A stretch of 64,000 bases of DNA, taken from positions 4,774,001-4,838,000 of the forward strand of contig NC_003279.8 in assembly GCF_000002985.6 (NCBI RefSeq). The letters run 5' to 3'. The stretch's first letter is position 1. The number at the start of each line of letters is the position of its first letter. Source of the DNA: Caenorhabditis elegans (lineage: Eukaryota; Nematoda; Chromadorea; Rhabditida; Rhabditidae). This document shows positions 22,656 to 35,881 of this stretch, piece by piece. The position numbers were made by a program, and so were the translations under genes. The notes beneath the pieces are model-generated. The model saw only the letters and a program-made list of their open reading frames with translations, made no database searches and was not told where the DNA came from.

Positions 22656-24874
22656 AGCTTCTTCCTTCAAAATTTCAGTTTCAAAAACCCCAACTCCCTT
22701 CATTTCCATCTTACTCTTTTTCCTTACTCATTGTAAAAATGTACTAAGTACGGGCGGTCTCATTCCCCTCCCCCATATAAAACTTCGATAACCTCTTTCT
22801 TCATCGTCATGCTCATTTTAACTGACCAATATACACACTTTTTAAATAATTATCCATTTTCTTCTCAATATCCACTCATTTTCATTCTTCTATTATTGGC
22901 CTTCTTGACATCCCGACCACTCTTTGTGACGTTTCTTTCGAAAATATGCGGAGGAGGAATAAAAACCCAGAAGGGGCGGAGTTTTTAGAGTGTTGTTGGG
23001 ATGGTTCGATGTTACTTTCATTGTTTATTTTAACATATTTATAGTCGAACTTTGATAAAGTTTTGAATTTTCTAATTTTCTAGCTTTCTGTTTCAAACTT
23101 TTTTATTCATTAAACTGACTCGTATTTTCCCCATTATGCAATAATAAACTATCGATCACTGGAGAAAACCCTTTTTTTTCTTAAAAAAAATTTTTTAAAA
23201 ATTTTTAAAAAAATTTACAGACAGAAAGAGGCATTCACTCAAATTTTTACCTATCGAAATTTTGGAAGGCAACATCAAAAAATGTTCAATTGAGTTTCAT
23301 ATTTTCGTCTTGGACTTGTGTATTTTATATAAAAATTTTTTTAAAATATAAAATCTTCACTGACATGAACTCTAAAAATAAAAATCAAACCACGAGAGCG
23401 AGAGCTTAGAAATTGAAACATTTCAATGGTAGGCAGGTAAGCCTACATGCTTACGTGCCTGCCTGTCTAGTTTTTGCATTCATTTTTACTCTAGGTAAAT
23501 GCGAGAGTTAGGCATAGTAGGCAGACATGCAGGTATTTTTTGTGTGCTCGAGCTGATAATTCTTCCCTTGCAAACAGCTTTGCATAGACTATTTAATTTT
23601 TGAGAATAAATTCCGATAATAACTATAATTTTTGTATTTTTCAAAATTTTTGAGCTGTAAAATTCTTTTTGAGCCCTGGAAGTTTCTCGCTTTCAAAAAA
23701 AAAAGAAAAAAATTGCAGGAAACCTGTTAATCAGAATTGTTGCATTTGTTTATTTTACACTTTGACCTACTTTTTCTCAATATAACTTTTCCGGCTACCA
23801 CTAGACACCAATATACCTTATAGCCACAAAAAAGAAGAAGAAAAGTTGTGGTTGTTAGTGCACATGGCGTCGTCTTCCTGCCCAGCAGTTTCTCGTCTTC
23901 CAACAAATTTATGAACTCTCGGTGCGGTTTACTTCTATTTTCCATTTTCCAGGAATGTTTTCGACTAAAAGTTATCCGTAAGCCGGTTTCAAAGCCTTCT
24001 TTCAAATATGATTACTCTCTGACTTCTGCTTGCGTTTTTTTTTCGTTTGAATAGAGTCACCGCGCAACTCGTTGGAACACTTTTTCACACAACTTTGGGC
24101 GTTTTTGAGATTGCCTGAGATTCATGCGATTTTTTGAAAACTGTTGTTATGATCTTGAAATTTATTTTTCGAAAGCTTCGGTTTTTTTCAGAAATTTTTT
24201 TTCTGAAAATGCAAACATCTGCGAAAAAAAAATTTCGCCCTTTCTTTATTTTTTCAAAAATGAAAAAACTCATGTTTTGAATAGTTATATTCGGTAGATC
24301 ATGACTGCATTCTAGCCGTTGGGGTAAAAAACCCACAGACCGTACTCCACCTTTAAGCTTTTTCAGATTTTTCTATTATTGAGTTGTATGTACAAAATGC
24401 GTGTCCTCCAATTTTACATGCCCTGTGTTCTACTAAAATCTACAGCACTTATAGTCTCCCGTGACAACAATTGGAATCCCATGGCCACCTTACGTGTCAT
24501 TTGCAGATGAACTCCCCACTGCATCCCACATAATGACACTTTTCCCCCCACACACATACAATCTTTTTCACTCTTTCCCAGGCTCTTTTCGCAACTCATC
24601 CTCTGTTTGTTCTTCTCTATGTTTTGTTGTCTTTTTGTCGATTATCGTTCCCCGAGGAGTAATTATGGGATGGGGAGGGCGAACTGCTTGGATGACACAA
24701 AATCACAGTGAGTGAACAGAAATGAAAATAGAAAAAAAGAGCGGCCCTCAGACTTGATCTAAATTTAGTGAGCCTAGACTTTTTTGAAATTTTCTTTGCA
24801 AACTTTAGAGATTAGAATGAGAATTTCGTTTTAAAATATCCACAAAAAAATCTGAAATTCTGAAATTCCGCACG

Positions 24875-24946
24875 ACCAATCAGCGTCTTCGAACTCCGCA
24901 GAACTCTAATTGGTTGAACCGTGGGTAGAGAAAATCGCTGATTGGT
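24875..24946. repeat. Short inverted repeat
   Basis: ACCAATCAGCG at 24875-24885 is inverted at 24936-24946, with AATTGGTTGAACC between. Related CCAATCA words occur at 36.27 and 39.88 kb. Confidence 0.5.
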
Positions 24947-26097
24947 TCACATTTTGGAGGAAATTTTTAAAGTCAAAATTGGAAAATCACTTTGTTAGAG
25001 TAGGATAATTTGTTCTTCCTTGATTCTTAAACTTTTTTCTTGTGAAATTCCAGATTTTTTGGATGCTTAAAGTAGAATCTCCATTCACTCACCTTGAAGA
25101 AGCTCAATTCTTTTTTGGTGGCCGAGATTCTAGGCCATGTTTAACTTCGTCCTGTTCTATGCCGTACCAAAAGATAATCAGGCTGTAGGCAAAAAATTAC
25201 CTGCCTGCCTTAAAGACATTGAGACACCATCCGTGAACCTTCTTTCAACTTCTTACTCTCTTTGCAAGTACGAGACACCAAAAGGTAGGCACGTAGGCAG
25301 GCATATGAAATCCTAGACAACCAGCTTATCGCCCAAAATCTGCAGACTTCCAAAATAACTAACGTAGACTATAGAACCTGCCTGCCAAAAAAAGTGCACG
25401 AAAACTTTTAGAAGAACCGTGGGAATCTGAAATGAGTATTAGTAACTCGTGTGTGTGAACCACCAAGGAGAATGACAAAAACATAATGTAAACATAGAAA
25501 ACTTTGGAGAGACACCAGTTTCTGAGATCTGCATATATCATGTATAACTAAACTTATTGCGTCTGGATTTATTTACCAATTACTTCTCCAAACTCCAGTA
25601 ATGTTTTGCTTCAATCTCAGTTTATTATATTTGCAAAAGTAGAGTAGTACCTGTGAGTCTTTTTTTTTTCGAAAATCTTAAACTTAATATTTGCCGTATT
25701 ATCGATATGCCAAAAAAATTTAGATTGTCGTCCACACTTATTACAGTCCCTGAAACTGTAGACGAGTTGGAATTTAAGATCTGTGGTAACTAATCATAAT
25801 CCCCTGAACCCCTTACTACTCCTTCAACCAAAAAAAGATGTCATCAATCAGTGCACCTTTTCGATTTCCTATTGTACATTTCTCTACTCATTTCTCATAT
25901 TTCTTTCAATTCCTACTCCCGCCGCTCCTTTTTTGTTCCTTTTTCGTGTCTTGTCTCTCCATTATATTGTTCATTATTCAAGCGTACACGAGATAGAGGA
26001 AGCCTTGAAGAAATAAGAAGACGAAGAAGCATTCAAAGTGCTCGTCTGGGAATAGTCTTCTGTTCCTTGTAGTGTTCATCATAACCGACCCGTCACA

Positions 26098-29000
26098 ATG
26101 ACAACGATCAACTGCTCTCGATCTGTTCCACCTGATGTTACAGTCAATGATTCTGTTCTATCAATTGTCTTCACATATTTGGCTTTATTTATTCTGGCAT
26201 TTGTTGGAAATGTCACAATGTTCCTGATTTTATGTCGGTGAGTCTTTGTCTTGTAAAAGAAGCGAGTCTTACTAAGGTTCTGACCGGCACTTTATGAGTT
26301 TTAAATTTTTTTAAAATCTATGTACAAATTGAAAAGTGGAAATTCTCATTAGCAGTTTTCACATAAATAACTTTGGAAGTCAACCAAAAATTGTTTTATG
26401 CAAATTTTATAGTTTCTTTATGTTTCAAATATTTGTATTGAATATTGTAGGGCCTCAAACTCCCGACAATGCTCTAATTTTCCAAAAAAAAAGTCCAATT
26501 GCTTATGTGGAGTCTAACCGTCCTAATCAAATCCCAGAGAAAGCATGTAGTTCAGGCAATAACAATTACAGTTAAAATTTTTTAGTAGAGTTAGTTGCAA
26601 AACCAATGAAATAGGCATATGGTAGGTGTAGGCCGCTTTGTGTAAACTCATTTTTGTGGGTATTTTTACCAATTTTGTTGATGTTTAATCCATAATAAAA
26701 ATGAAATATTTCAACACCTAGACGATGTCAATTTCCGCCCTCCTCAAATTTATTATGTAGGTCTTCCGAAATTTCGTGGCGCAAATTTTAGACATGACGC
26801 GATGTCGTGAAATAAAAATACAACTAGACACTTATGGAGCTTCTTGAGAAAAATAAAAAATAAATCGTTCAAAGTTTTTTTTTTTCAGAAATCAACTGGT
26901 AAAAGTTCGACGGGTGCATTCGTTGCTTCTACACATGAATATTGCTCATTTACTTGTCACTCTTGTTGTCATGCCAAAGGAGATTCTGCATAACTACATG
27001 GTTGCTTGGTTTGCAGGAGATGTTGTAAGGAACATAAAGAATATGGGGGTCAAACTATGACTCTAAAAATTTTTTGTTAGAAAACTGTAGTGTTAATCTT
27101 AAAGTTAATAAAAACAGCTAATGTTTCCGCTCTGAGAACATTTTAAACTTATTGGAATATTTTGAGCATAGCTCTATGTTCGAACTTTTATAATGTTATA
27201 ATTTTTAAAATTTTTACTATTTTGGGTATTTAGTTATTTTAGCACCATAGGAGCAATTTTAAACAACTTCCTCATTTTTTGAACCTAAAAATTTTCATAT
27301 GCAAGTAATAAACTCATTAGTTGCTCCAAAATTCTAGCAGAAACCCCGTCTCTCAAATTAATTGATTTTGTAGTTCTTCTGCACAATTTTTGACATTTTC
27401 AACATGTGAATTATCTTCTTGATGTTAAAAAGCCATTTGATCTTTTAAAATGTATTTTCAGAATTCATAGCTTTTTCCAACTATAATCTATAATTAGGCA
27501 AAGTTTGTTTTCTGCTACCTCATACTGATTCAAAGAACATTTGTTCAGAATATATAATTTTTGCAAGTTTAGAATAATTTGGAAATGTTGAACATTGAGG
27601 CTAGAAAAAAAAACTTTGTTGAAGTTTGGTAAAATTGAAAAATGATTGCACCGGAATACGGAAAACGAATTCCATGTACAAATGTCATTCCAAGACACAA
27701 TATTTTATAAGCGTTATGTGAATCTGAAACTGTAAATATTTTACTATTTACACAAGTAGAACTAACCTAACTCAATCTTACAGATGTGCCGAATTTGCAA
27801 GTTTTTCGACGTCTTCGCAATTAGTTTATCAATGAATGTGCTCATTTGCATTACCCTAGACAGATTCTACTCAATATTTTTTCCGTTATATGCGATGAGA
27901 GCCCGTAAAAGTGTCCAACGAATGGTATCATTTGCATGGACAATCTCATTTGTCACTTCTGCTCCACAACTGTATCTCTTTAAAACTGCAACTCATCCGT
28001 GCTTCGATTGGTACACACAGTGTGTTTCCAAAAATTTCATTGGAGAATTGTCGAATGATGTGGGTTTTTGATTTCAAAAAACTTTTTTAAAAACTTAAAG
28101 CTCAATTTTTAATTGCTAAACGTACGGCCTGAAATCTAAATAGATGAATTTCAAATTATTTATAATTTTGGAGAATGTAAATTTCAATCACGTTGTGTAA
28201 TGTTTTTGTAGTTTTTTGGTAAGACTATTATGACGAAGCAAAAATTGTTCGGAGATTTCGAAATTAAAATTGAAAATCAGGAAGTTGTAGATATTAAAAA
28301 TCTGATGCATCTTTGATTGCCAAAAACAATTTTAAATTTTGGTAAAATACAAAATTGTCAAAAAATTGGTAATTTGGTAGCACAACATCCAAATACAAAT
28401 TTTTAATTAAAACAGTGTTTTTCGTATCCCCCAAATTTCAATTTTTCCAGGTAGTCTTTTTCTTCTCAATAGTAAATATAATTCAAGTCTACATTGCACC
28501 TTTATTTGTTACCGTCGTCTGTTATTCCCTAATTCTATGGAGAATCTCAAGAAAGTCGAAGCTGGTCGGGGAGAAGGAATGTAAGTTTTTTTTTGAATTT
28601 AGCAATAAAATCTGTTAATTTTAGTACAATAATTTCAACTTTCAAATCAAAAATATATGCTGAACTATATAGAAAAGCACTTGATAAATTTGAAATTAAT
28701 ATTTCAGTTATTTGAAAAGTTTGAAAATATTCTGAAAAACTGGCTGAAAGTGTCAAAAATTGCCACAATTTTATTTTGGCAAATATCAACTTTCGGGGAC
28801 TATCTGAAGTTTATTTTATAAGGTTTCGACAAAAAATATTGTTTTGAATTAATTAAAAATTTACCTTCCTGTGAAAATCAATATAAACTCGAAAAGAAAT
28901 GAAAATTGAATTAACTTTTTTTATTACAGCTGAAAAATCCTCAGAACTGCTTCTCCGTCGAAATGGTCAGAACAACTTGGAGAAGGCGAAAAGTCGAACT

Positions 29001-30171
29001 CTAAAAATGACATTTGTAATAGTTTTGGCATTTATTTTCTGCTGGACTCCCTACTCAATTCTCATGTTTCTTCACTTTCTTCGTCATACTGATTGGATTC
29101 CGAAGGATATTCGAAAGTTTATTTATGCATTTGCAGTTTTGAATTCTGCAATTTCTCCATATCTTTATGGTTATTTCTCATTTGATATTCGAAAGGAGCT
29201 CCAATTATTATTTGCATGTTCTAAAGCAACTGCAGCTGATCGTCATTTATCTTGTTCAGCGAATGTTAGCAGGTGAGATTTTTTTTTGTAGATGGGTTGG
29301 CTTTTTGGCTAGATCGTGGTGAGACCGAGATTTCAAAATGTTTTTTTTTGGAATTGTTTCAATTAGGAAATTCACAATGAATTTAGTGTAGGTACAAAAA
29401 TGTCTGCCTTTCGGAAAGCTACCCTCGTGCCGACAAGAATTCCCAAAGTTAATTCGATTTTTTAAAAAATATTTCATTTTAAATTTCAAAATGATAAAAG
29501 CGTATCATATGGATGCAGAGGTATACAAAAGACCTAAAGAAAACATTAAATTTTTAAATTTATGTTATGCCGCCAATACCTATCGAGACCCAATAATCAG
29601 GGGCGGAGCGTTTTTATTTTGCCGTGGAGCGCGGTTGCACCTTGACTTGAAAAAGCAAATTTTTCTGGGTCCCCATAATAAAGCGGGAGTTCTTGCCAAA
29701 AATGCAAAAATAGGTGTAAGTGGTGGGAAACTCTCCGAAGGGCTGAACCTGTTCTGAGATTTTTAATTAGTTTTAGTCAAATTCCAATTAAAATAAGGTT
29801 CACAGCTAGACTAAGGCTCCGCCCATTTCTTGGATTTTCTGCGTGAATTAAAACTACCTGGTCCTCTCTCTCTAAAAACCCCAAACCTCCAGCCAAAAAG
29901 TCTAATAATCCATTGTTTTTTTCCGTGCCCTTTCCTATAATCTATCCTATTTCTTGTAATTTCCTTTCAGAAATGTCCATTCTTCTTCAGAAATCAAGTC
30001 ACTGAGAGAATGCGCAAACGGAGTGCATCGGCCTGTAATTTTGACGGCGGCAAAACAAATAACACATTATCGCCACGACCTCCCCGTGGACACAGTTTAA
30101 GGCATAAACCAAGTTCGTCAGGAATTGATAAACGAAATCATAATGTTCAATTAGAAATTATTGATTTTTGA
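26098..30171 (+). CDS. gnrr-1: GnRH/AKH-type receptor GNRR-1
   Basis: Six exons (26098-26237, 26889-27024, 27784-28059, 28451-28580, 28930-29272, 29991-30171) give 401 residues in phase. Seven hydrophobic segments are present. TM1 is in FTYLALFILAFVGNVTMFLI, with the class A Asn in GN. TM2 is MNIAHLLVTLVVMPKE. TM3 ends ITLDRFYSIFFPL (DRF in place of DRY). TM6 is FIFCWTPYSILM and TM7 is LNSAISPYLYGY (SPYLY in place of NPxxY). These match the GnRH/adipokinetic hormone receptor family. I recall the C. elegans member as gnrr-1 (F54D7.3), which responds to an AKH-GnRH-like peptide and affects egg laying. The start is the first ATG in frame with TM1 and follows a pyrimidine-rich leader. The last exon has a second upstream acceptor at 29970 that would give a different C-tail. 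Confidence 0.9.
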
Positions 30172-31623
30172 TCTCCATGTTTTTTTCTAATTTCTAGAAT
30201 TTTTTGAAATCTTGCATATACTGTTAAAACCAGCGTTGCACAGAAAAAGAGGCGGAGTATATTTTCGCAATCATGCGGCACGGTTTTTCCAACTTTTTTT
30301 GAATCAGTTTTAACAGTATACATTGCTCCAAAAAGTACACCTTCATGCGAATTGTGATACGGTTTTATAGTTTTTAATAAATTATTTTCCAGTTGTCTTA
30401 CAAAAAATCAATACTTCAGAAGACTGATTTCTCGGAATTTCAAGTGAAAGAATCCATAAAATATCATTTGAAATTGCGTCGGGGGTTGTCTATTAATTCA
30501 GCTGACAGCTGTCACTTCTCTTCCTACCGCGTGTACTATGCCCTTCGCCCTTTTTCTCTTGCACTCTCGTCTTCTCACGGTGTTAATCACAGATCACACT
30601 TACATTATTACCGTGATAAAAAAGCTTCGAAAAGTAGAATGTAGTTCCTTAAAAAAGTTACCGTTTTCCATTTTTGCCCGTTTTGTTTTCTTTATAACTT
30701 GTTATCAATGTGCCCACGTGATGGTAAAGGGTTCCGTTAATTTAAAGTTGTTTGATAAAAATACGAAAAAGTAACGTGCTCAGCTGGCAGAATCCGGGCT
30801 TATTCCGGAGTTTCCGTTTTTTTCACTGACAGACGTCGAAATGCATTCATTGATGTGGTCTGATATCAAGCATCATTCAGTCGTCCGTCACCTTATCATC
30901 AAGTGCAGTATTGAGAAATGGTGGTTGCAGCGGTGTGAAATTGTTTTTTTTCTGTTGTTTCAATATGTTTCGTCGTGTATCATGTGAATCATTTATGATG
31001 CGTCTCGGGAAGAAATGTGTCTGTTTCATAGTTCTAAAAACTTGATTTCACTTCTAAATAATATTTCTGTTTCGATTCAATTTTTCTCAATTTTTTTTAA
31101 TTCGAATGTTTTCTGAGATTTAGGAATTCGTCATTTCATTCAAAATCTACAAAGAACATTTTTTGTGACCAAAATTGAATTCTTAACGAAAAATCAATAT
31201 TCAAATGAAAATTAACTCACTGGATGTAATATCATCTAGTTTGGGAGAAAACAAAAACTTTTTCTGAAATCTTTTTTAAAGACAATATTATCAGCGAACT
31301 TTTTGTGATTTTAAATGAAAATTAACAGGAAAAGAGATTTTTATATTTTTTAAATTTTAAATTAAAAAGTTATTTAATATTTTAACATTAGTTTTTTTAC
31401 GAAAATCTACAGTAGTTTTAACAAAAATTATTTTCAGAAATTGAGCAAAATCCCTGTCCATCGGAGCGCGTTTGCTCACACAGTAGTCCGACGTGGTGTA
31501 GTCCTCTCGGACAATCCAATAATTATTTTTTATTCGAATCATTGTGCCCCCTTTTCTTTTTATGGACCAAATTTGATGACCTTTCTTAAACTTTCAATCT
31601 TTTCAGTTTAAAACGGCGCCAGA
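30172..31623. other. Intergenic gnrr-1 to EPT1-like gene
   Basis: Contains the 104-bp TIR element 30217-30320 and no supportable exon. The 3'UTR of gnrr-1 and the promoter of the phosphotransferase gene should lie here. A TTTTCAG acceptor at about 31601-31607, 16 nt before the ATG at 31624, is the likely trans-splice site. Confidence 0.5.
30217..30320. repeat. 104-bp element with perfect 14-bp TIRs
   Basis: TATACTGTTAAAAC at 30217-30230 is exactly inverted at 30307-30320. The interior is 76 bp and non-coding. It lies in the 3' region of gnrr-1. Confidence 0.7.
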
Positions 31624-34600
31624 ATGGGTTACGTAAAACAAGAGAAACATCCATTGGAATACGAATATCTTCAACCGGAGCATCTGAAAGGATTCGATTC
31701 ATATAAAGTTTGTGAAATGAGAGGAATGTGAGAAGGAAATGATTAATTTTTTAGTACAATTGCGTCGACAACTCTCCATTATCAGTTTATGTTTCACACC
31801 CATTCTGGAATTGGCTAGTAGTAGTGAGTTTTCAGATATTGGAAATAAAAAATTCTTACCAGAAGGTAAACTCGAAAATTGTCTTAAATTCAGAAATATT
31901 ATTTTAAAAAAGCGAAAAAATCAAAGAAAAATGAAAAATTTAACTTTCAAGCAAATTCCCTGTTTGAACTTCTTCAAAAGTGGATTTTATCATTCTTTTT
32001 CGATTTTTTCGTTTTTCTTTCAAAATATTTCTGCATTTACGGCAATTTTGGATTTTTTGAAGCAAAATCCCCATTTAATCAACTCCACTTTAAAATAAAA
32101 GTTAATAATTTGAAATAAATAAATAAAATTTCAGTTTTACCCACGAACATGGGTTCCGAATGTACTCACATTAGTAGGATGGGGATTTGTAATGGCTGGA
32201 TTCTTTATCGAAGCATATCTAGATTATTCTATTGATCGAAATTCCGATGGCTCAACTAATCCGATACCCGATTGGTTCTGGTTTGCAGCGGCCGCCTGTA
32301 CATTCTTAGGACATACATTAGATGGAACAGATGGAAAACAATCAAGAAGGATTGGAGCCAGTGGTCCAACTGGAGAACTTTGTGAGTTTTGACGAAAAAA
32401 TACTTCTCAATAATAAATTTTTGATTTTAAAAAAGGTTTTTAAAAAATTATTTAAATAAATGACTTGAAGCTTATTCAAAGGTGGTATAGCAATTTGTAG
32501 ATAAAAAAGAACATTTCAATATTTTTTTTCAAAATTGGCCAAAAAAAAATCTGCAATTTAACATTTATTTCTAATATGTGAAATTTTTTGCGGAAAAATA
32601 TCTGATAATTTGAAAAACGGTGCTTCATATTAAATATCAAAAAACATTTTTTAAAAAACTATGATTTTAGCCAGAAAACCCAAAAAATGTTGAAAATAGG
32701 CCACAAACTTGAGTGAGAATTCGAAAAAAATTCAGCCAATTTTTTAGTTTTTGCAAAATTGAAAAATTAATCATTAAAAAAGTTTAGAAATTTTTTTTTT
32801 TCGCAGTTATATTCTGCTTTTATGGTCCATAAGTTATCATTTACAGCAAATTTTCAAAACGAGCAATATCCAAAAAATATTTCAAAGCCCATTCAAATTA
32901 AAAAAAACATATGTTCATCAGTAAAAAATCATAAAAAAATTCCAGTCGATCATGGTCTCGATTCGTGGTCGACAGTTCCGTTCACAATCACAATTTTCTC
33001 GATTTTCGGACGTGGAAGGTTCAGTATTTCATCAGTTGAGCTGTTATGTGTACTCATCAGTACACAAATCGTCTTTTTCACAACACATTGGGAAAAGTAT
33101 AACACTGGAATTATGTTCCTCTCCTGGGCATATGATGTCAGCCAGTTTGTGAGTTTTTTATTCGAAAAAGTAAAGTTGAGGAAAAATTTTGAATATTAAA
33201 AATAGAAAGATAAACTGAAAAAGCAATGTGCTACACGATTTTTTAATTGAAAAAAAAAACTATTTTCAAATATTAAATTTTTAAATCTATTTTTCCAGGG
33301 CCTAGTAATTGTGTACCTATGGACATACATTGTCGGCTATCAATGGTTCCACTTTGATGTTCTTGGTGGAATTGTCAATTTCGCATTCACTTTTGAAATC
33401 GGATTTTATAGTAGGTTTTTCATTTGAATATTTAGTTGAATGAGAAGAAAACGATCGGAAATATGAAAAAAAAAATTTATCGAAGAGCAATTTTCAAAAT
33501 TTAAGCTTTCTTCTGAAACTACATCCAAAAAACATCCAAAAATATTTTTAAAAAAATTTTAACGGTGGGGTAACATCTGTAGGTTTTTTCCCTCAAATTA
33601 TTGAAAATGAGCCGTAATTCAAAAAAAAATAGCAATTTTTTAAAATCGCTTAATACGACACATTTTCTATAACTGAACACAAAAAACCCGCAGCCTTTAA
33701 ATTCCTTAAAACTTAAAAAAAAAAAAATAAAAACGCTGGAAATTCAATTTTAACAATTTTAACAATTTTAACAATCAATCTTCACCGAAATATTTTGAAG
33801 TGTATATATTTAAAAAAAAATTTTAAATAAAAAAAAATTTCAGTGTGCTGCCTGATGTCCCTAATTGCTTCTGCATACAATGTGCATAAAGCCGAAAAGC
33901 TGAAACAACCGACGATTCTCGCTGGGATTCGTCCAGCGTGGCCAGTGGTGATCCTCTTCGGATCTTCCATTTATTGGGCAGTCCATTCACCAACAAACGT
34001 CATTGATGCGGATCCACGATTCTTTTTCTTTTGTATGGGAACTGTTTTCAGTAATATTACTGTAAGTTTTTACAGTTTTTATTTTTTTTTCCAAATCGCA
34101 AAGTTTATTAATGGTTTTCGAAAAATTAAACCCTTAAAAGAATCATAAGAAATTGAAAACTTACATAATTTACAAAGTGGAATTTTTAAAAATATTCAGT
34201 GTCGCCTAATCATTGCACAAATGGCCAGCACAGTCTGTGATATCTACAATCTAACCCTCGGAATTTATCTATCAACCATTGGTAAGCATTTAAGGAATTC
34301 AAATGTCTGAAAATGAAAAAAATCTAATTTATATTTTCACTTTTGAAATGTAATATTATATTGAAGAGCTAAATGTTGAAACTCAATTATATACGGTATA
34401 CAATGTCTTTCAAAAAATTGAAATTAAGTAGAGACAATGTATACCGTATATAATTGTTTAAAAATTCATAAAATTTTTCTAATATTTTTAACGAATTTCT
34501 TTTTCAGTTTTTGCAAAATTTAAGGAATTGGCCTTGCAAATGAATCACCTATCATCATTTACTATATATAAAGCGCTTATTCCGTTTGTCCATAGTTTGT

Positions 34601-35425
34601 AGTCTATGTAGTCTTTGTAGTCTGCGAAGTTTTAGCTTCTGGAGGGATAGTGAGTTGGGGTTAGTGTAGGGATATAGTCGGCGTACTGTAGTGGTACAAT
34701 GGTGGTACGGTAAGAGTACTGTATGATTACGGTAGTCTCAGAAAAATTGGTTTTCAGCTCCAGAAGTCGGGGGCCGCGCCGGAAGTGCGATCCACGGCTG
34801 GTTTATTTATAAAATATTTGATATGAAACACCGTTTGTCAATTTCTAGACATTTTTCTGCAAAAAATTGGAAATTAATGTGAAAATATCGGCTTTATGTC
34901 GCAAAATTGTGTGATTAATTTGCAAAATACAATTGCTAATTTTTTTTAAATTTTGCAAATCTGAAAAAAAAATCATAAAAACATTTAGAAACTTTTTTTG
35001 AATTTTTTAATACTAAGATTCGGTCATTACGGCCCATTTTCTATAATTTGAATTAAAGTTTCAAAATGAATCTACTCCAATTCTCGGGTATTAATAAAAT
35101 CAAATGGCTCTGAATCAATTTTTAAATTCCAGGTCTAAAATAATTTAGATTTTAAAAAAATTAAAAAAAAAAATCACCGCAATATATTTTCAGCGTTATC
35201 ATTCTATAATCCATCAAACGAGCTTCCAATTCTACGTGTCTCAACTCTAGTCATCACTGCTCTCCATCTTCATTATGGAATCTGCGTGGTCAGTTTTATC
35301 GCATGCTTCTTCTTCCATGACCTGAATAAATATTCGAGTGTTTCATTTTCCAGGTTCGCCAACTCTGCCGCCACTTCAAAATTTACGCCTTCGACGTCTC
35401 GTATCTTCAAAATCGAAGCAAATAA
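31624..35425 (+). CDS. Ethanolaminephosphotransferase 1 (EPT1/SELENOI-like)
   Basis: Nine exons (31624-31707, 31755-31823, 32135-32381, 32946-33148, 33299-33410, 33844-34061, 34200-34281, 35194-35288, 35354-35425) give 393 residues, close to the about 397 of human SELENOI. The CDP-alcohol phosphotransferase motif DG(x)2AR(x)8G(x)3D(x)3D is present as DGKQSRR, GASGPT, GELFDHGLDS, with Ser for the usual Ala. All the acidic metal and catalytic residues are kept. Other matches are YNCVDNSPLSVYVSHPFWNW near the N-terminus, HWEKYNTGIMFLSWAYDVSQ, and LHYGICVVRQLCRHFKIYAF at the end. The family transfers phosphoethanolamine from CDP-ethanolamine to diacylglycerol or ether lipid in the ER/Golgi, forming phosphatidylethanolamine. 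Many hydrophobic segments are seen. The protein ends LQNRSK with TAA and has no in-frame TGA for selenocysteine. I recall it as F54D7.2, not verified. Confidence 0.88.
34282..35193 (+). other. Intron 7 of the EPT1-like gene
   Basis: This 912-nt intron is the longest of the gene. It carries a strong 25-nt hairpin (34384-34456). It also has a GC-richer, G/T-biased block (34595-34800) with repeated GTAGTCT and GGTACGGTA words that looks inserted. No exon is apparent inside it. Confidence 0.5.
34384..34456. repeat. Intronic near-perfect hairpin
   Basis: Arms 34384-34408 and 34432-34456 (CAATTATATACGGTATACAA against its inverse) pair over 25 nt with a single mismatch around a 23-nt loop. They also contain a self-complementary TATACCGTATA core. 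Confidence 0.75.
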
Positions 35426-35881
35426 TTGGATAGCAACTAAACGAAAATAATAACACTCAAAGTGTACTAATTGTTTTTTTAAATAATTTTTATCATCTTT
35501 TTTTTTGAAACCTTCCTGTCCCATTTTCAGTTTAGTTATTTTTAACGATTTCTTTGTGTGCTACTTTCCAACGCTTTTGTAGATTTCAAATAATTTTTGA
35601 AGTTGTAAACAACTTTTCGATTTTTGTAGACCGCCTTTTTAAACAAAAAAGGATAATAAAATGTTTGATATTTCAATTCATTTTAAAATTTGAAGAAAAA
35701 ATCAAAATAGTGAAAAAGTTCGGTGGTTCTGTCATGACAACTGTATGAGCGGATTTCTAGGGTTACGAACATGCTCGCGGAGCCCTCAGAATCTTAATTG
35801 AGTGCCGACGCATTCAAAAATACATGAATGACATTTTGTGGTGCCTAGTTGCTCGCCGAGCATATTGGCTACTTTTTCTGC

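Larger units (their letters stand above)
18476..26097. other. Gene-poor interval between zig-7 and gnrr-1
   Basis: About 7.6 kb with no supportable spliced gene on either strand. It contains a partial MITE at 18800-18885 and the TIR element at 22355-22655. It also has a short inverted repeat at 24875-24946 and clusters of GGCAGGCA/TGCCTGCC words near 23430-23540 and 25190-25390. Pyrimidine-rich blocks at 24500-24650 and 25800-26010 precede gnrr-1. The zig-7 and gnrr-1 promoters should lie at the two ends. Confidence 0.45.
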
